In this document: piece by piece, positions 30,501 through 41,200 of the stretch
Layout: each line of letters begins with the position of its first letter
Numbering within the stretch: the first letter of the stretch is position 1
Source of the DNA: Leishmania infantum JPCM5
Lineage: Eukaryota > Euglenozoa > Kinetoplastea > Trypanosomatida > Trypanosomatidae
Length of the DNA stretch: 64,000 nt
Direction of reading: 5' to 3'
NCBI RefSeq assembly: GCF_000002875.2
Contig: NC_009402.2
Span: 314,501-378,500 of the forward strand
The notes under the pieces: model-generated
Told to the model about the DNA's origin: nothing
What the model saw: the letters and a program-made list of their open reading frames with translations, nothing else
Databases searched by the model: none
Translations under genes and position numbers: made by a program

Positions 30501-33500
30501 GGAGGTTGTGGAGCACGGCCTGTTGGCAGCTGGGAGTCGCACAGAGGTTCGAGCGGTGGACGTCGTCGTTCACGCCCTTGTCAACGCTATCCATGTCCAG
30601 TGCGTCATGGCCGTCGCGATGCAGCAACAGGCACGCGCCAAAGCCACGGGCTACGCGATGGCGGCGTCGGCGACGGCCGACGGGAAGACCGCTCTCTTCG
30701 AGGGTGGTCGCACGCCGACTGTCGGGAGCCCTCCGCATGGAAACGGGCCGTGCGCGCGGGGCTCCGCCGGCGGCAGCTCTGCTGCCGAGGGTGGCCTGGG
30801 CACGACAAGCGGCAACAACAACGCCAGCATGGTCACTGGCGAGGACCGTGTCCTCGATAAAAGCGCTGCCAGCGTCAGCCTGATCTACGCCGGCGTTGGC
30901 GAGCCTAGCGGGTGGAAGAACGGCACCCTTAGCGGTGGCCTACGCGACAGCGGCAGCGGCGGTGGCTACTCACTGAATGCGAGCTTCGGTCTGTCGCCGA
31001 GCACGTTGTTTCACTCGAACCTACATCCACCGCATTCCATGGCCATGCGCGCCGGCGCCGGCGGCGGCGGCGGCGGCGTTGGTGCGGCGATAGGGAGCAT
31101 GAGCAACGGCTCTTACCATGACCCGCGAAACCATCACCTACCACAGGCGCATGCGCATCACCAGCACCCGCAGCAGCCTTCACAGCTGCTGCGCAACTTC
31201 TCGTTCGACACGACGTGCTCGCCAACGGATGCGGCGCTCTCGCTCTTGCGGATGGCGCGTGAGGGTAAGAGCAACGGCAACGGCAGCGGGGAAGGGGAGG
31301 GAAGGCCGGACAGCGCCGGCAGCGATGGATCTGCGGCGGCGAACCTTGGCCTCCAGCCGTCACTCGATCTCCCAACACCGTGCATCAATCTGCACTCCAT
31401 TGAACTCACTACGCAGGATATTGTCGCCTGCGCCAACGACTTCTCGTGGGTGTCGCTTCCGTGCATCATGAAGGCGGAGCTGCAGCACCTGCAAGAGCAG
31501 CTGCGCGGCACCAGACGCGCGGCGCAACGCATGGAGGGGCAGGTGCGAGGTGAGCTAGCCTTACTCATCTTCCGCCTCCTGTCCATTGTCCTGGACTGGC
31601 TCATGCCTGCCGTGTACGTGGCAGACCCACGTGTGTGGTTATTCTACCGCAAGTGGTGCTGCGACCTGTACCGCGTCTTGTGCACGGATGCCGCCCTCCT
31701 TGAGGAGTTCCACAGGCTCTTGAATCAGAGCGACCTCGCGGTGAGCAGCACGGCGGCGGACGTGAGTGGTCTGCCGAGTCGACAGCGTGGGTCGGCGAGG
31801 GACATGCACAGGGTGGGTCGGGCCAAGGCGCGCTCGGTGACCAGAACGCCTACCCTCAGCCCTCCACGGGACCCACCGTCGTCGCCAGGTAGCGGGATGA
31901 CGCAGCCGCAGCCACAGGCTCGGTTACACTTGCCCGGTACATCGGCAGCAGTGAGCGCCGCCGCCGCAGACAACGGTGATTACCACGATGCCAGTGCGGG
32001 CTTCGTTGCGCTTGAAGGAGCGGCGGCGTCCACGGGTGGAGCTGCGCGACACCGTAGCGTCTCGTGTGCTTCACCTCTGATGGACAATGCCTCGGCGGCC
32101 ACCGGTGCATCAATCGAGGACGCCTTCAGCTTCATCCTTCCAGGGTCCAGCCTCGCTGTTTCGGTGTCGCGCGAGACGCCGCCCGTGCGACCTGGGGTGC
32201 TGAACCTGCTTGCCCAGGAAGAGGTGGATCGAAGAGGAGAAGCCATAGCCGACATGGCATCGTTGCGCGCTGCGCAGGCGCTGCTGAATGACGAGGGGAC
32301 TGTGGTGCCGCTGCCGTGCCCGTTCCTGATCACGCGTCTTGTGGCGGCGACCTTGCGTGGCATCGATGCCGACATCGCCGAGTCTCTTCTTTGGGTCGCT
32401 GGGCAGGCGCCTGCCTCAGACTCCGCTGACGGGGCGGGTGTCGGCAGCGGCGTCGAGGATGCCGCCGGTGGCATCTTGGTGGATGCGCTAAGGAGCAGAA
32501 GCATCAAGAGCGGCACGCCGCAAAGCCAGCGCGCGGCGGCCGTAGGCCCTCGGGGGTTGCGGGAAGACGGAGAGCGCCGCGGCACCAGTGGCGGCGGGCA
32601 CGCACATGATGCGGAGGAGGATGAGGGAGAGATTGCTGTGCCGGGGCGGCACCTTAGCCACGCGGCTCACCGTACTGCCTCCGGGCATCGGTTGCCCTCC
32701 CACCACCACAGCCGCTGCGTTCGCCATCACCGGAGCATCTCCGCTGATGCCCGCGTGGGTGGCGGCGCGTCTTCAGCGGCTGCCAGCTACTACACCGTCG
32801 ATAGCGAGGAGGACGACGCCGGATACGGCGATAACTGGTATGGCGTCCTCGCACGTCGTGAGAGGAGCCAGCTGGCGCCTTCTCCTCTGTTGGGCCCCGC
32901 CACGGCCAACGGTTCGGGAAGAGGAGCCGCCGCCGGCGCCGCCAGTGCCTCCTCTGTTCTTCCGCACGCCATCACTCGCAACCCCTTCAGCGACCTCGCC
33001 TCCACCGGTGGCCCACAGCGCCTGTCCCTCCCACCCCAGCCATCCGAAGGCCCCACACTGGTGCACCATCACCGCTTCCGCTACCCGTCCGTTCACGGCT
33101 ACGCGGATGTGGCGGAGCTGTATCTCAGCACGCTTGATGACGCAGAGCTCGTCCTCTCACCACACGATCCTGTGTATGCCTCGCTGGTGCTGAGCACCGC
33201 GGACCTGCACCTGCACGATCTACGTGACACCGCCACGGCCGCCTCGTTGGTGAACGCGTACTTGGTAGATGTTGGCGAGGAGCACATACAGGGGCCGGTG
33301 TGGAGGGAGTTACCCGCCGTCGTGATCAGCGACGAGGGCGGCGGCGTTGCGGCCTCGCCGCTCAACGTCGCAGGAGATGGAGCCGGGAGCTCTTCGTCTG
33401 CACGACCAGCGCCAGGTAGGGGCTTTTCTGTGACGCGTGCGCAGCAAGGCAACACGCAGGGCCCAACCTCGACAACCGCAGCCCCGAGCGCCGCCGGGGT

Positions 33501-33708
33501 GGCTGCTGTGGCGGCAACGGCGCCGACTGAGAGGAGGCCGCCGCGGCCGCCACAGCAGCAGCGGCCGTACGTGCCGATGGTCATCCCGTCCTGGAACAAC
33601 GAGCAAGAGAAGGAAGAGTTCCTCGCGACACTGCAGCTGCTGCGGCAGATGCAGGTCTTTCTCGCTGTGGAGCAGACGAAGCTGCAACACGATGTGCTGG
33701 AGAGTTGA
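27568..33708 (+). CDS. Unrecognised very large protein (2046 aa) with helical islands in low-complexity sequence
   Basis: I do not recognise this protein. It alternates ordered-looking islands with Ala/Gly/Ser/Gln/His-rich linkers. The islands are at about 32-120 (amphipathic helices), 490-530 (VWDRTFWRFLGGLTATGDLA), 595-630, 705-740 (EVRLHRDFWTHIPAILATL), 820-870, 990-1020, 1271-1390 (the densest, with PCINLHSIELTTQDIVACAN and PRVWLFYRKWCCDLYRVL), 1545-1615, 1840-1925 and a C-terminal coiled-coil-like helix at about 2008-2046. There is no signal peptide, clear membrane helix or catalytic motif. His-rich and Gly-rich runs (near 31060-31165) reflect repeat expansion. The ATG at 27568 follows the likely acceptor. 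Codon usage and third-position G/C agree with the neighbours, so it is a real gene. Confidence 0.85.
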   Translation: MSHPAFSSGQPPGMTGSAGGTGSALLPNITAELRGEFYPLLSTLASCESDISATYVMELFFTLVRLDAVLKAEERQLFVSTAQQLITRLLQQLQRVHRMRQLIDENERFVGELVERCAALGRLCSARDGDGDCHTNDGEDADDLDVSGQALPAPQVEDDVVDGHGDGEETVCSVATTRAAGTAATRLRTSPPAAHAGSTIVGPELRRFSFDDSLDEIENRAWTVQQSQQQQLRDRSGGSVRSTSAETTEGGGTTTSPSTSFSLRQWLLQRPPPLQWQNSGPRTASRRQHIGHTHSGAATPRMHGIITSPGQATGKTFDEDRARAETTSGSFAEAAAPIDVTPAVYMGVQLALQEHFRNNVRHTLTGSTLAVPRNLNELVQQQQPRGITTRPSSHSSERVSTDGGVAEADMDLAPQQQSLALNPSLVSSPGVAQHPFLSSYAISPPNANTSIFSLAGAPSAASTSNALGTDAGGSHGLKMGSGFSALHSPTTQDPVDTARVWDRTFWRFLGGLTATGDLAVLLTLLNTENPAQTQSTAALNAATSGVSAGYKGSFGTGRGGASTKSGMTSNAAAAAATDAAGVPGKSLAASPHTPKCEVQLLMEALKRSGTYSHLLPAASTFQVLSNSIASGAGTAGGARFADETASGRVATKGEREMLDDEVEHQQHAHGTPLSPEAQNPAPVGSVWSTGSRMHNNGCTVLLSLDDLAREEEVRLHRDFWTHIPAILATLTEGVMYGGSHGAAHSHKGSGSAPSEAGTGRGEVASLRDHHGSSDCWNSAPRHGATNESGRADEALQDLAASVGVVASAAGDGEDENVLAALHLPSVEALQLLPTFCPFLHNYTGAVAWLIRSAPEYARSTQAQHARALAVVSAAAAQQQQQRQAALSPNANDATGIGGECPGECEHSATASTSSASAPLSNARAGLTRTAAQRFSVAHMQELKDSHTSLSGSDRRPGGAAAAAAATGRTSNANSPAPAEVVEHGLLAAGSRTEVRAVDVVVHALVNAIHVQCVMAVAMQQQARAKATGYAMAASATADGKTALFEGGRTPTVGSPPHGNGPCARGSAGGSSAAEGGLGTTSGNNNASMVTGEDRVLDKSAASVSLIYAGVGEPSGWKNGTLSGGLRDSGSGGGYSLNASFGLSPSTLFHSNLHPPHSMAMRAGAGGGGGGVGAAIGSMSNGSYHDPRNHHLPQAHAHHQHPQQPSQLLRNFSFDTTCSPTDAALSLLRMAREGKSNGNGSGEGEGRPDSAGSDGSAAANLGLQPSLDLPTPCINLHSIELTTQDIVACANDFSWVSLPCIMKAELQHLQEQLRGTRRAAQRMEGQVRGELALLIFRLLSIVLDWLMPAVYVADPRVWLFYRKWCCDLYRVLCTDAALLEEFHRLLNQSDLAVSSTAADVSGLPSRQRGSARDMHRVGRAKARSVTRTPTLSPPRDPPSSPGSGMTQPQPQARLHLPGTSAAVSAAAADNGDYHDASAGFVALEGAAASTGGAARHRSVSCASPLMDNASAATGASIEDAFSFILPGSSLAVSVSRETPPVRPGVLNLLAQEEVDRRGEAIADMASLRAAQALLNDEGTVVPLPCPFLITRLVAATLRGIDADIAESLLWVAGQAPASDSADGAGVGSGVEDAAGGILVDALRSRSIKSGTPQSQRAAAVGPRGLREDGERRGTSGGGHAHDAEEDEGEIAVPGRHLSHAAHRTASGHRLPSHHHSRCVRHHRSISADARVGGGASSAAASYYTVDSEEDDAGYGDNWYGVLARRERSQLAPSPLLGPATANGSGRGAAAGAASASSVLPHAITRNPFSDLASTGGPQRLSLPPQPSEGPTLVHHHRFRYPSVHGYADVAELYLSTLDDAELVLSPHDPVYASLVLSTADLHLHDLRDTATAASLVNAYLVDVGEEHIQGPVWRELPAVVISDEGGGVAASPLNVAGDGAGSSSSARPAPGRGFSVTRAQQGNTQGPTSTTAAPSAAGVAAVAATAPTERRPPRPPQQQRPYVPMVIPSWNNEQEKEEFLATLQLLRQMQVFLAVEQTKLQHDVLES

Positions 33709-34145
33709 CGGGGCTATGGGAGTGTGTGGTGTGAGAGGGCAGTGCGGGGGGGGGGGTGAGATGGGCCGGTCGCCGGAGATAGGTGACGGTGGCCTCTTTG
33801 CTTCGCTGTTGAGCCTGCATCGCTCTAAAAGTTGGGGGCAGCAGTCACGAAACTGCACCCCACTCCACCCCAACCCACCCCGCACGTGTCAGCCCGAGTC
33901 CCCATCCCGCCTGCATCCATGTCTCCTTCCTCGTACCTGCGGGGCGGAAAACGATGCTTTTCGGTTGTCTTTCTTTTTTTGGGGGGAGAGTGGGAAGTTA
34001 TATATGTGTGTTTCGTGTCATATCTGTGAAAGCACGAGACGAGGACAGCTAGGTGTCCCCCCGTTGCCTGCCCGTGACGCGGCGAATGCAGGAAGGCCCG
34101 ATAGCACCACGCAGCCTTGACTCCGAAAGGGTGAAAAGAGAAGTG

Positions 34146-34159
34146 TATATATATATATA
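34146..34159. repeat. TA repeat
   Basis: Seven TA units in the spacer, in an otherwise GC-rich context. Confidence 0.85.
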
Positions 34160-35026
34160 GACTTGGGACATTGTCGAGTGTGATGTCGCCCTCTCCCCCA
34201 CCCTTCCTCTTCAAACACCAGCGAGGGCGGCGAGGGCATCACCCAGGACTGTGAGTCGAAAATTTGTAGACCGGCGTAAAACCGCGTCGCTCCCGTCACG
34301 CCGGTGCGAAGCCTTTTCTCTGGAGCTTTCATGTGACTCTCTATTCCCCCCCCCCTCTTACCGTGCAGTTCCATCCGCATCTGTGCTACGCAGCGTCGCG
34401 CGGGTCTTTGCTGCTGTACGTTCTCGGCATCTATTCCATCCCCACTCTCCTGCTCTGCCGATCTTGTCCTCGGTTGATGTGGACATGCACCATAACCGCG
34501 CGCACGCACACACACCTCCCACACTCCCCCGCCCCCCTCACTCAACGTCCACCGCTCACCCCACCACCACCTTCCTCGACACAGTAGTGGCTTGTTCGAT
34601 TCGCACCTCCCTTTCTCTTGAGCTCTCTACATTATCTTTTCTTTTCCTTTTGTCGTCGTACCCTCCCCCTCCACAATCCGCCTTCTGGGCGGCTGATGGC
34701 TGCTGCGCATACACGGGGTTGCTGCTCCCACTGCTAGCGTTTTCTCGTTAGAACTTCACTCTCTTGCTCACTCGCTCTGTCGGTCCACCTCTCAAACCTG
34801 CGCAGACACACGCGCCGCGTCGCCATCGCACTCAAAACATCCGTGCACGCACACACACACACATATACGCAGGCCCGCACTTATCGCCCTTGATAACTGC
34901 TGAGTGCGCCACGTGAGAGCAAGTATTGTGGGCGTGTTGGTGTTGCGGTGGCTGTCGTGGGCGGCGGTGTCTCCTGGTGGAGCGTGAGGACACGTTTAGA
35001 AAGCGAGCCACTTGTGTCTGTGAGTC

Positions 35027-35050
35027 TGTGTGTGTGTGTGTGTGTGTGTG
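35027..35050. repeat. TG microsatellite (12 units)
   Basis: A perfect TG run directly upstream of the pyrimidine tract that probably guides splicing of the next gene. Confidence 0.9.
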
Positions 35051-35068
35051 TATCAGTGTAAAAATCCT

Positions 35069-35137
35069 CCCTTTTCTGTTCTGCTTCTGCCTCTTTCCCC
35101 ACTTACCCGCCCCTTCCCCGTTCCTCGATCGATCGAG
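35069..35137 (+). promoter_or_regulatory. Trans-splice acceptor for gene at 35273
   Basis: About 60 nt of strongly C/T-biased sequence is followed by AG at 35136-35137, giving a 135 nt 5' UTR. Confidence 0.5.
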
Positions 35138-35272
35138 CTTCATTTGCCGGTTTTTGTACGCTGGTGGCAGACGCTCATCATCAGCACCCCCACCGCCCTC
35201 GCCACCACCTCCGCAAGTTAGTTGTATCGTCTACATACACTCCCACACAGAGAGACACGCGCACTGTCCCCG

Positions 35273-38200
35273 ATGCGCCGCGCCGATCTGTCCTCGGCGC
35301 CCCAGAGTACCGGAAGCGGTACGGCAGTCGTACAGAGCGACGACGCTGTTGCAGCAGTGTTTCCAGATGATCCCGCCACCGCTCCAATAACACCAGCAGC
35401 AGCAGACATGCCCGTGGTATCTCCCTCGTCCTCTATTCTCTATACACTCTTGCAGGACCTCGGACTGAAGGCGACGGCGCAAGCCCTGTGTGAGGAACTC
35501 CAGAGGCAGCAGTCACGCGCCGTAACGCTATCGCCCCCCTCCGCCCCCTCCCTGCCGTCGCAGGCGAGCGAAGTCTTTGTCGCCCTGTCCCACGGCAACG
35601 GCGCGACATCCCCCAACTCCCTCGGTGCGTCGCTGTTACCACCGCACACATCAGATGTATCTCCCACACTGAAGACCCACGCCCCGGCATCCGCCTCCGT
35701 AGAACCTCTGCCAGCCAGCGTGGCAATGTCGTCCACGGCGACGGCTGCACAACGTGCGAATCGCGTGTCAGCCAGCTCGAACCCCACCGCTGACGTCAGC
35801 GTGGAACTTCAGCGCAAGATGCAGCCTTACTGTCACGTCTCCCAGTGCACACGGGCGATCGCAAGTCTTGCGGCCTGTGCAGCCGAGCCCCTTCTGGCTC
35901 TGTCGCCCGCTTTTCCTTCCTCTCCTCCCTCCGCCTCCGCGGCCACTATTGCCACACCGTTGCAGCTTGTGGACACGCTGACAACTCTATGGCGCGCTGA
36001 GCTGCGCGCCGCTCTCCCGCATCGCGCAGCCTCTGGGATGGCCGACGCAGCCGTGGCAGCCGGGGTGCAAAGCCACCGAGATGGCGCCTTCCAAGTAGCC
36101 GCTCTCATAGCACGCGCGGCATGGTGTGAACTGCGCATCACGGAGCTTGTCTTCATGCAAGAGTTGCACCTCGCCCAGACCTCCGCCGCGGCGACTATTC
36201 CGTCTGCGGCAGCGCAGCCACTGCAGGAGGCCCAACGTGAACTTGTGGAGGTTGCTGGTCAGCTCGTGACGGCGTTGCAGGAACTACGGGCCACATGCGG
36301 CGCTGCCGTAGCGCGGCAGCGTGGTGTGTCTGCTCCTCCATCTGGCCCCTCAGGCTCCTCTCCCACCCATGTGGGTGTCGTGATAGCCTCCTCTATAGTA
36401 TCCCGTCTGCACAGCAAGTCCATTGGTTGGCTGCGCAACGCGGAGTGTGTCATGGCGTGGGTGCTGCGTCGCCATGGCGCCTTTGAGCCATCGGCAGATA
36501 CCGCGCAAGCGTCATCGAGTGCGCAGCAGCAGCAGCAGCAGCAGCACAAGCGAAGGTGTCTCGAGGCGCACTCGACAGTCGCATCTGCTGAGCGCTCGCC
36601 CGACCCTGCTTGCAACAGCGTCGCTTCGCCACTTCTACAACCTCTACAGGATATCATCCTGGGCCTCTCTACTGCCACCTCAGCGCCTGCGCCGTCCTAC
36701 CAGCAGTGCCTCGATGCTGAGATTGCGCGGTCGGCTGCGGCGCAGGCGAAGAGCGGAGTGGCGCGACAGACAGAGCCGACGCCGGCAGCGGTTGCCCGCG
36801 AGGCGTGCGGACTCTTCTCTTCCGTCCGCATCCCAATCACCGTGCGGGTGGCGATGACGGTGCAGCGCGTGAAGCTGCTGCACACCTTAGTTGGTGCGCT
36901 TGTGTACAACGGCGGCGACTCCATCCTCTGCACGTTGGCGGTCTTTGCCGCAGATCGGATCCGCCCTTGGTGGGCTCGCCAGAGCGCGATGTTGGCGCAG
37001 TTCCTGGTGCAGTGCGCGCACCAGTCAAGTAGCATTTTGACGTCGTTCCTCGTGCAATCGCCTGCTGGTGTGCAGGCCACTCCGCCGCAGCGGCTGCGAC
37101 TCCTGTCTGCCGCGTCCGAGACGGTCGTACTTTCCCTGCGAGAGCAGCTGGAGGCGTTGGCAAAAGAGGTGCTGCTCTGTGCATGCCCGGTCACGAGCAT
37201 CGCAACGCCAGTGCCGCAGGACATCCGACTCGCTCTTTGTGTACGCTTGATGAACGCTCTCCAGCAGGCGCACGACACTCGCTCGGCGCGCCTGGATCGG
37301 TATGTGCTGAAAACATGCACCGCCGCAGCAGCGAACGCCGCGATGTCAGCCAACTCGCCACTCACTGTAGCGGCCGACCTCGTCTTCAGTCCTCTCTCCA
37401 GCGCCAGCAGCCCAACGTTCGGCAGCGAAGGCTCGCCCGTCACCTCCCCTGTGTGGACTGTGCGCGTGCCAAGTCCGCCCGGATCGGATCTGCACGGGGC
37501 AGCCGGGCCGCCAACGTCCTCGACGCTGGTTCACCGGAGCAGCATTGCCAGCGACACTAGCAGCACGTTCGACTCGATGGAGGCCGCTCGAACTGCGGCT
37601 CAAGTCCTCCAGTGGAAGCCCCACTTCATCCAGCTCCTCGCCACCATTGCCACTGGGCGGTGGCAGGCACAGCATGATGCGCCGCCGGCGCCCTACCCCG
37701 GCTCCCGCTACCACCGTTTGCGCCTCCGCATGAGGGATGCCCTGCATCACGCGCAAGAGCTGCTGCGGCTGCAGCCGCGCCTTCAGGTTGGCGCACGCGG
37801 TGTCGTTTATCCACCCCACCCAGCCGTCGGCAGCGACCCCGACGCCGGCGTCCCGCTCTCAGTGGTAGAGCAGATGCCGCGCATGCTGCAGCTGGCCACG
37901 CTGCAAGACGCACGTGTACTGCAGCGGTGCTTGGAACGTCGACTGGCTCGAGAGACAACGTATGACGGGCACAATGCAGCGCCCACAGAGGCCAGCACAA
38001 TCGGAGGGAGTAGCAGTGATGCAGCAGTGGCTTCAGCGGTGTCTTCGACGCGTCGGCGGGGTGTGTCACCTCCGTCAGTCTCACAGCCACTAACGACTGG
38101 GCTCAAGATCAACGTTAGCACAAGAGAGTACCGCAGCGCCGCTTCCGCATTGGCTGCAGCCACCTCGACGGCGCTCCGGCGCCCCCACATCGCCACAGAG

Positions 38201-41200
38201 GCGGAGGAGCCCCTGGCGACACATCGGGTCGCGTCCGGGAACGAAGGGCGTGCCGCCACGTCTGCCAGTGCGAGGCCACTAGAAGGGCAGAGAGTCACCA
38301 GTGCGCGCAGAGAGACGGGTGCGGGTGTGCGCGGCCCTGACGCATCTACCTCGCCGACCCCTGGGCCAGCCGCCGTGGGGGAGGAGCATGAGTCATCACC
38401 GCGACTGTCAGGTCGGTCGGAGGTAGTGACCAGTGGTAGTGAGACCAGTAGTAGCCCCAACGAGGAGGCGGGCTCCTCTGCCTCTGACGTCGCGGCTGCC
38501 GCCGTGGCCGCCTCGCCAGAGCCGCAGTGGGAGAATGATGACGAGGAGCAGGACGAGGAGGAAGATGCAGCAGAGGATCCGCAGCTTGACCGCTGGCACT
38601 TGCACGACGAGGAGGCGCAAGACGAGCTCGAAGAGGTCGACGAGGAAGCGGCTGCCGTCCTCGACGATGACGGTGACATTGACTGGGCGCAGAGCGAAGG
38701 ACACGACGAGGAAGACGAGGAGGAGGAGGACGCGGAAGAGGTCGGGTCCCAGGCGTCCTCCGCCGACATGGACTACGATCGTGCCGAGGATGACATGAAG
38801 GAGGAGGTGGAGTGCGTCGAGGCGACGCCGGATGGGCGGCTGCTCGCGCTGCTCACTGCGCGTGGCCGGCTCATGGTGCTGCGGCTGCAGACTCACGACT
38901 CGGCGAGGCACTACGAAGAGGAAGTGCTTATCGACGCAAGCCTCCCAAACATGCCATCGCGTGAGAAGCGGCTGCAGTGGTACGAGTCACTAAGCTCCTT
39001 CGTGCACTTCTCTCCGTGCCACCGCTTCGTCCTCGCCGCCGTGCAGTTCGCCGCGGTGGAGCTGAAACCGAACTCGACCTGTGCGATGGCCCGTGCGCAG
39101 AGTGAAGGCGCTGGGCAGCTCAGCATCTACTCGCTCCATCGTGAAGACGACGGCGATGAGGCCGGCAACGACAGCCGTGGTGATCTTGAACAGGAAGACC
39201 AGAGCAGTGCGCCGACAGCAATCAGTGGCATCCGCGAGCGCCTTCGTCGCCTGGTTGGGCCCGCCACCGACCGGCTCTACGCGACCTTCCGTCCTCACGA
39301 CGGGCCCTGTCTGTCGGCGCGCTGGGTGGACACGCGCTGGTGGGGAGGAGGTCGCCGCAGCCGGTGGGCCAACAGCGCCGTTGAGCCGCTCAACAGCACG
39401 AACGCGGCAGCAACGGTGCTGATGCAGTGCATTAAGACGGGCGAGGTGGCAGGGAAGAGCGTCGGCGTCCTCCCGTCTGCCAAGGGCGCGAGGTCGGAGC
39501 ATAGGGCGGTACCGAAGAGTTGGCGTGCAGCAGCTGGCGTGCTGCTGAGCGAGTACCAGTGCGTCTCCGTCGGCATGGACGACCTCATTCTACGCTGGCT
39601 GCCGGCCTGCGGGGTGGTATTGCAGCGCGTTTTAACGGAGCCCGTGCAGGACATCATCGTATCACCGCTTATGGCCGCCTTCTACGTTGCAAGCGACCGC
39701 GGCGACCTCTACATGTACGACGCGTGGGATGAGCGCAACGTCACGGACGGTCACCCCTGCAGCGCCGGCGAGGATGCGGATCCGTGCAGCATGTACAGCA
39801 AGAGCCTGAGCACCGTGCAGACTCATCGCCTTGTCCTTCCCGTTACGGAGGAAGGGCACCCGCGTTTTCATCGTGTCAGCCGCACGCTGCAGCACCATCA
39901 GCCGTACGGCTACTCGTCGGTTTCGGCATCACCGCACTCACGACGCTCACAGCAGCCACAGCAGCAAGACCGGTCCCTGCATCATGACACGCTTGACGAC
40001 TCTGATATCATTGACCAAGTGCACTCCAGCCGCTCCTCTGCGCACTACACAGGTCCCGTGACGCCGGTGTTCCAGCGAGTAGTGGACCCGTCGAGGGGGG
40101 CATCAGGATTGCAACAGCACGCCCCTTTTCACGCTCTCCATCCCTCCTACAGCGACAGCACCGCGGCAGCGCAGGACAGCTTCTCCGACAACGGCAACGG
40201 TGCTCAGGGAGATGAGGCCTCACCGTCGCGTCTTGCAGGAAGGTCAGCACAGGGCAGCAGTCACCGCAGAAGCGGCAGGCAGGCGAAGACAGGCACCGAC
40301 AGCGTCGGATGGACAGGGCTTCCTCGGCACCTGCGCTGGCTGCTGCCGCATCATTGGGCGCCGCACACGCCGTGGGATGCGCAGCTGGGGCGCCGGCTCA
40401 TACGGAGCCTGCTGCGGCAGACGCACACCGCCACTCCCACTGACACTGGTCAGCTGTTCTACGAGCGCGACGAGGAGACCGCAGGTGTCGCGGCGGCTTT
40501 GGCGGTGGCAGGTGATGAAAGCAACCAACCCTCGCTGACAGACGAGCAAGGGACCCCTGACAACACACATCGTGGTCGTCGCCGCGGGCACCTGCACGGT
40601 GCAAGCGGGGACGCGGAGGGCAGCGTGCATGGCACAGAGGAGGCAACATACGGCAGCGGCGGCGGCCAACAAGACGCTTCCTCCGACGACGAGAGTAGCA
40701 GTCATGACAGTGAGGAACGGGAGTACGTGTACACGGCCGGTGCCGACTACGACGACGACGACGATGGCGCTCGCCGTCCGCTGCCGTCGCACGTAATTTA
40801 CGGGGGTGGCAGCAGCCACATCGCAAGCGAAGCAACCGCCGCTGCAGCGGCGGCGGCGAAAGGGACACCAGTGTCTGTGCTTGAGTGCGCGGCGCACCCG
40901 ACGCCCGCGCGCGGACCGCTTCAGCGCGCGTACTACCCCAGCGGCGCCTGCCTCGTGTATAAGAGCGTCGCCAAGGCTCTCTGCAACGCCGGCGACCTCA
41001 CAGATCGCCAGACTCAGAACGAGATGGGACCTGGTGGGTCGACGCACCATCTGCTCTCCATGGCCTTCTCTGGCGAGCCGCAGTGGATGTCAGAGCAACG
41101 GCTGTGGGACTGTGAGGCGGAGGAAGCGGGGGCATCGCAGACGTGGCAACGCACCCCCCACCGAAGCGGCGCAGCGGCCGACTACGACTACGGCGACGCA

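Larger units (their letters stand above)
33709..35272 (+). other. Intergenic between the two giant hypothetical genes
   Basis: This 1.56 kb spacer is rich in simple sequence: an 11-base G run at 33746-33756, a TA repeat at 34146-34159, C runs near 34347, CA at about 34850-34862 and a TG repeat at 35027-35050. No supported gene. Confidence 0.65.
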
